Positions 13,573 through 16,489 of a stretch of DNA of 16,489 nucleotides are shown here, in pieces; the first letter of the stretch is position 1; every line of letters begins with the position of its first letter. The stretch comes from CAWUKT01 sp963923035 (GTDB lineage Bacteria > Bacteroidota > Bacteroidia > J057 > JADKCL01). A program made the position numbers and the translations under genes. The notes below the pieces were generated by a model. That model did not search any database and had not been told where the DNA came from. It saw nothing but the letters and a program-made list of their open reading frames with translations. The stretch is taken from NCBI GenBank assembly GCA_963923035.1, contig CAWUKT010000120.1:1-16489 (forward strand), written 5' to 3'.

Positions 13573-13718
13573 GTCTATTCGAAGATTTCGAATTTACGCA
13601 CGCGGCGGTGGTTGATCAGGAGGGGGATGGACCTGTTCAGGAGCAAACCGACAGCCCAATAAACCAAGGGTCTAGTTGACAATTTAGATGCTTTCCCCAG
13701 CCGCGGAGAGAGGGGATA

Positions 13719-14585
13719 CTAGTTCCGCTTCCAGATCAGCTCGGGGATGGCATCATCCTCCCCAACAATTCCCGCCACCTTCAGGTGGTAAATCACGCTT
13801 TTGATCATTTTGTCGCTGACCCAGCCGTGGATCGCCCATTCGGTGCTGTGAAACCAGCGGGCGACATCTTTGGGGTCCTGGCCGTAGCGTTCCGCCACCA
13901 ATGGAATGGCCGTTTGGTCGTTCATCATAAAGCGATCGCAGGCGTCGTGGATGGTCCGGAGCGTCCGGATCACTGCGTCGGGCTCCCTTTTCAAAATGTC
14001 GTCGGTGGCGGCAATCAAAAAGCAGGGCCAGGGGGTGAGGTATTCACCGATGCGCTTCAGTTGGCCGCTTTTCACGAAGGGCTTCGTGGTGTACTTTTCC
14101 CAGTAGAACACATCTGTTTCGTGTTTCCCCAGAGACTCGAGCGCTCCATCAAGGTTCTTGATGACGGAAAATTGCTCCTGCTCCAGCTGATGGCCCTTGG
14201 AATTGGCATCGACAATGGCCATGAGGTGCGACCCGGAACCAAAGCGGCTGATGGCGTACTGGCGGGAAAAGATGTCCTGGTAATTGTCCAGGGGATTGTC
14301 CGCAGCGGTGTGGATGCCCCAAATGAGGGGAGTAATGACGTATTCGGAAATGATTTTGCTGGAATTCCCGCGGATGATGTCGGTGATGATGCCCTCGGTC
14401 AGGAGGATGCACAAATCAACTTCTTGGTCGCGCAGCGCGCGGGTCATCTGACCGGTTCCACCTTTGAAAGTGGTCCATTCGAGTTCGACTCCTCGTTCTG
14501 CAAATTCGCCTTGTTCGCGGGCGAGGTGAATGGGGAGATTGAAGTGTTCGGGTACCCCTCCGATGCGGATCCGTGTTTGTGCCAT
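13719..14585 (-). CDS. Periplasmic-binding-protein-fold protein (NMT1/SsuA/THI5-like) without signal peptide
   Basis: The 288-residue protein begins MAQTRIRIGGVPEHFNLPIH, directly at the first strand of a type II binding-protein fold. The family pattern follows: LAREQGEFAERGVELEWTTFKGGTGQMTRALRDQEVDLCILLTEG (21-65), then SRFGSGSHLMAIVDANSKG (113-131), ALESLGKHETDVFYWEKYTTKPFV, GEYLTPWPCFLIAATDDILKREPDAV and a helical end. Relatives that bind substrates for ABC transporters are exported; this one has no signal sequence, lipobox or adjacent permease or ATPase gene. It may be a cytoplasmic ligand-binding protein or an enzyme on the same fold, as MqnA/MqnD and yeast THI5 are. No THI5-type Cys-rich motif is seen. 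It lies 39 bp after the DNA glycosylase gene. Confidence 0.82.
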   Translation of the reverse strand: MAQTRIRIGGVPEHFNLPIHLAREQGEFAERGVELEWTTFKGGTGQMTRALRDQEVDLCILLTEGIITDIIRGNSSKIISEYVITPLIWGIHTAADNPLDNYQDIFSRQYAISRFGSGSHLMAIVDANSKGHQLEQEQFSVIKNLDGALESLGKHETDVFYWEKYTTKPFVKSGQLKRIGEYLTPWPCFLIAATDDILKREPDAVIRTLRTIHDACDRFMMNDQTAIPLVAERYGQDPKDVARWFHSTEWAIHGWVSDKMIKSVIYHLKVAGIVGEDDAIPELIWKRN

Positions 14586-14624
14586 GCGCGAATTTAAGGA
14601 GAAAAACGGAATGGGAGCGGCCCC

Positions 14625-15239
14625 TTAGAGCTCCAAACTCGCCCACAAATACCGGGAGGCTGCGGTGCGGTGGGGAGCCCATTGCTCCGCGAATTTCACC
14701 AGCTCTTTTTTTCCGGGCTTTTTCTCGAACCCATACAATCGCACCACCGCATTCTGCAAGCCCACATCATCCGGAGCAAAGACATCTTTCCGGCCCAGCG
14801 GGGACATCAGGAACATTTGAGCCGTCCACACCCCAATGCCCTTTACCTGGGTCAATTTTTTCACCACCTCTGCATCCTCATACTGGTCCAATTGGGTATA
14901 GAACTCCGGTTCCTCGACAAAATGCCGGCAGAGATCAGAGATATACCCGAATTTCTGTCGGGAAAGCCCGGCCGCCCGGTAGGCTTCCGCTTCAAACTGG
15001 AGCATGTGCCGGGGTTCGTACCGACCGCCAATGAGTTCCTCGACCCGTCGTAAAATGGTGCCTGCGGCTTTCGTCGAGAGCTGTTGGTAGGTGATTTTTT
15101 TGACGAGGGCCTGAAAATAACTTTCGACGGCCTTGGTATTGGGCGTCAGAATGCCCACCTGCTCGATGACCTTGCCCAGGCGTTGATCGGCTTGAGAAAG
15201 TTCCGTCGCCGCAGTTTGGAAATAGTTGAGGTCAGGCAT
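14625..15239 (-). CDS. DNA-3-methyladenine glycosylase II (AlkA-type, HhH-GPD)
   Basis: At 204 residues it is a compact HhH-GPD glycosylase lacking AlkA's extra N-terminal domain. ITYQQLSTKAAGTILRRVEEL (49-69) is the substrate-side helix region, and AGLSRQKFGYISDLCRHF (90-107) is typical of the family. The helix-hairpin-helix is LTQVKGIGVWTAQMFLM (129-145). It is followed by DVFAPDDVGLQNAV, in which Asp158 aligns with the catalytic Asp of AlkA. There is no C-terminal Cys cluster, so it is not an endonuclease III type Fe-S enzyme. It should remove alkylated bases such as 3-methyladenine to start base-excision repair. It is 24 bp downstream of the ion-channel gene and 39 bp upstream of the binding-protein gene, all on the minus strand. 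Confidence 0.93.
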   Translation of the reverse strand: MPDLNYFQTAATELSQADQRLGKVIEQVGILTPNTKAVESYFQALVKKITYQQLSTKAAGTILRRVEELIGGRYEPRHMLQFEAEAYRAAGLSRQKFGYISDLCRHFVEEPEFYTQLDQYEDAEVVKKLTQVKGIGVWTAQMFLMSPLGRKDVFAPDDVGLQNAVVRLYGFEKKPGKKELVKFAEQWAPHRTAASRYLWASLEL

Positions 15240-15263
15240 TCTATAAATATGTTTATCAGTAGA

Positions 15264-16121
15264 TTATAATCGTCCTCCACAGTGCTTGCAGAAGACTGCA
15301 TCGGGGTCGTGGCCCTGCCGGGCGCAGTGGGGACAAGATTGGGTGGTGAGGACTTTCTTTTGGTCGCCCTGGCTCAATTCGACAGTCACAATTCCGGTAG
15401 GAACCGCCAGGATTGAATAGCCCAAGATCATGATGAAGGAGGCGATGGTCTGCCCCAGTGGCGTGACCGGCGAAATGTCACCGTAGCCCACGGTGGTCAT
15501 CGTCACGATCGCCCAATAGATGCTCCGGGGAATGCTCGTGAATCCTTCGCCTTTGCCGGGTTGGGAACCGCCTTCGATCACATACATCAGGCTGCCCAGG
15601 ACCATGCACAAGGCCAATACCGTCCCCAGGAACACCGTAATCTTCCATTGGCTGGCCTTGAGGGCCTGGGCCAGCAATTGGGCTTCCCGGACGTAACGTC
15701 CGAGTTTGAAGATGCGGAAAATGCGCAGGAGCCGGATGATGCGGATGATCTGGAGGGCGCGGGCCGAGGTGAAAAAGAAGCCTACGTAGGTCGGGAGAAT
15801 GGACAAAAGGTCAATGATCCCGTAGAAACTGGTGATATAACGCCAGGGATTGGTGACCGAAATGATCCGGGCAATGTATTCCACGGTGAAAAAGACCGTC
15901 ATGACATACTCGACGACCCGGAGGATTTCGCCATAATCCCGCTCGACTTCTTTCACGGTTTCGAGCATCACGGCGAGCGTAGAGATCGCAATCGCGATCA
16001 ACAACAATACGTCGAAGGCCTTCCCGGCGGGGGTATCGGCTTCGAAGATAATGTCGTGGATGCGCAGCCTCCAGCCCGACAAGGGACGGTCCGAACGTGC
16101 TTTGGTCCTTTCCTGCAACAT
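15264..16121 (-). CDS. Voltage-gated potassium channel (ion transporter family) with C-terminal zinc ribbon
   Basis: The 285-residue inner-membrane protein has the full six-segment Kv layout: S1 about 36-55, S2 70-88, S3 98-115, S4 119-142, S5 160-182 and S6 224-247. S4 carries regularly spaced basic residues (R121, R127, R130, R133, R136, K139, R142) in RALQIIRIIRLLRIFRIFKLGR. The pore has SIYWAIVTMTTVGYGD with the K+ selectivity filter TVGYGD at 210-215. The tail SCPHCARQGHDPDAVFCKHCGGRL holds four cysteines (263, 266, 278, 281) spaced as a zinc ribbon, a cytoplasmic add-on that could assemble or regulate the tetramer. It should conduct K+ in response to membrane potential. No TrkA/RCK domain is present. 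It heads the minus-strand run with the glycosylase and binding-protein genes. Confidence 0.95.
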   Translation of the reverse strand: MLQERTKARSDRPLSGWRLRIHDIIFEADTPAGKAFDVLLLIAIAISTLAVMLETVKEVERDYGEILRVVEYVMTVFFTVEYIARIISVTNPWRYITSFYGIIDLLSILPTYVGFFFTSARALQIIRIIRLLRIFRIFKLGRYVREAQLLAQALKASQWKITVFLGTVLALCMVLGSLMYVIEGGSQPGKGEGFTSIPRSIYWAIVTMTTVGYGDISPVTPLGQTIASFIMILGYSILAVPTGIVTVELSQGDQKKVLTTQSCPHCARQGHDPDAVFCKHCGGRL

Positions 16122-16245
16122 GCTGCAATTTAAGTGAGGGAAGGGATTGGGTCCAAATGGTAGGGGAATGGGAAAAAATTAAGGGCGGGTTGTGGAATTA
16201 TGTCATTTCATTCATCTCAATAATGAAACAAACTTCTGAACCTTT

Positions 16246-16437
16246 ATGACGAACCTGATCGTTTTTCTGAAGATTTTCCTTGCCACGACCATTCCGTTCA
16301 TCACCCTCAACCTCCTCCAACTGGTCATCGATGGACATCCCATGGTCTTCACCTGGTTTGGAGCGGCCCTGGGATTTTGCTCGGGGATGGCAGTGGCGGA
16401 ACACCAAATCTTCAAGGTTCGCCGTCGGCGCAAGTAA
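16246..16437 (+). CDS. Small membrane protein, 63 aa, unknown function
   Basis: The peptide starts MTNLIVFLKIFLATTIPF and contains two hydrophobic segments (about 5-27 and 33-52), with FTWFGAALGFCSGMAVAEHQ in the second and a basic tail (KVRRRRK). It looks like a real two-pass inner-membrane protein; the opposite-strand frame over it is polar and without family features. The start codon is ATG preceded by CCTTT, with no clear ribosome-binding site. It is divergent from the channel gene, with 124 bp between them in which no consensus promoter was found. No function is proposed. Confidence 0.6.
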   Translation: MTNLIVFLKIFLATTIPFITLNLLQLVIDGHPMVFTWFGAALGFCSGMAVAEHQIFKVRRRRK

Positions 16438-16489
16438 ATAGTCGGTCCTGAAAAACGCCCAATTTTCCTCTCCGTCCGACTCGCCAGGA

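Noticed and set aside
13578..13592. TTCGAA-GAT-TTCGAA repeat after the deiodinase-like gene as a terminator
   Set aside because: Six-bp arms with a 3-nt loop and only AATTTA downstream; too weak to call, and TTCGAA is itself a palindrome.
13785..14597. Plus-strand frame of 270 codons over the binding-protein gene
   Set aside because: Shadow of the minus-strand binding-protein fold, whose motifs are well conserved.
16160..16175. Possible minus-strand promoter element for the channel gene (TACCATTTG)
   Set aside because: One extra base in the -7 motif and no TTG at the right distance.
16198..16489. Minus-strand frame open to the window's right edge, opposite the small membrane protein
   Set aside because: It could be the end of a gene from outside the window, but its translation is polar and featureless and mirrors the hydrophobic plus-strand protein, so the plus strand is preferred.

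Overview
The window looks like chromosomal DNA of a fairly GC-rich member of the Bacteroidota. The evidence is a protein with a type IX secretion (T9SS) C-terminal sorting domain at 5920-7101, a Bacteroidota-style single-domain MCE/MlaD protein, a Crp/Fnr regulator of the Bacteroidota type, weak Shine-Dalgarno sequences, and one well-placed TTG / TAnnTTTG promoter. The iodotyrosine deiodinase-like nitroreductase and the general gene flavour suggest the Saprospirales (Haliscomenobacter/Lewinella relatives), but that is inference. No phage, insertion sequence, CRISPR array, rRNA or tRNA was recognised.

Layout, left to right. (1) 2-487: the end of a protein with a self-cleaving peptidase S74 chaperone domain. 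(2) 3729 to 499, minus strand: alpha/beta hydrolase, ACT-domain protein and a phosphatase-fold protein, tightly packed, then a Crp/Fnr regulator, a secreted SRPBCC protein and an unknown protein. (3) 5230 to 3988, minus strand: an APCDD1-like beta-rich protein and an O-methyltransferase, divergent from an HxlR regulator (5439-5771); a palindrome overlaps the predicted hxlR promoter. (4) 5920-7101: a T9SS-secreted protein, convergent with (5) 8367-7111, a secreted alpha/beta-hydrolase fused to an NTF2-like domain, preceded by an unknown basic-tailed protein (8453-8896). (6) 9026-12005, plus strand: an MlaD-like lipid-transport protein with a TTG start, imidazolonepropionase (hutI) and a DUF4328-like membrane protein. 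(7) 12116-13572, plus strand: a lipoprotein SAM methyltransferase followed at 14 bp by an iodotyrosine deiodinase-like flavoprotein. (8) 16121 to 13719, minus strand: a voltage-gated K+ channel with a zinc-ribbon tail, an AlkA-type DNA glycosylase and a periplasmic-binding-fold protein without a signal peptide. (9) 16246-16437: a small membrane protein.

The most notable observations are two apparent pseudoenzymes: a phosphatase-fold protein whose catalytic Cys codon is Ser, and a hydrolase whose nucleophile Ser codon is Ala. Others are the APCDD1-like/O-methyltransferase/HxlR cluster with a visible operator, the deiodinase-like gene paired with an apparently exported methyltransferase, and a 13-bp perfect hairpin upstream of the hydrolase operon. 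No large new defence or mobile system is visible; this is mostly housekeeping and accessory chromosomal DNA.
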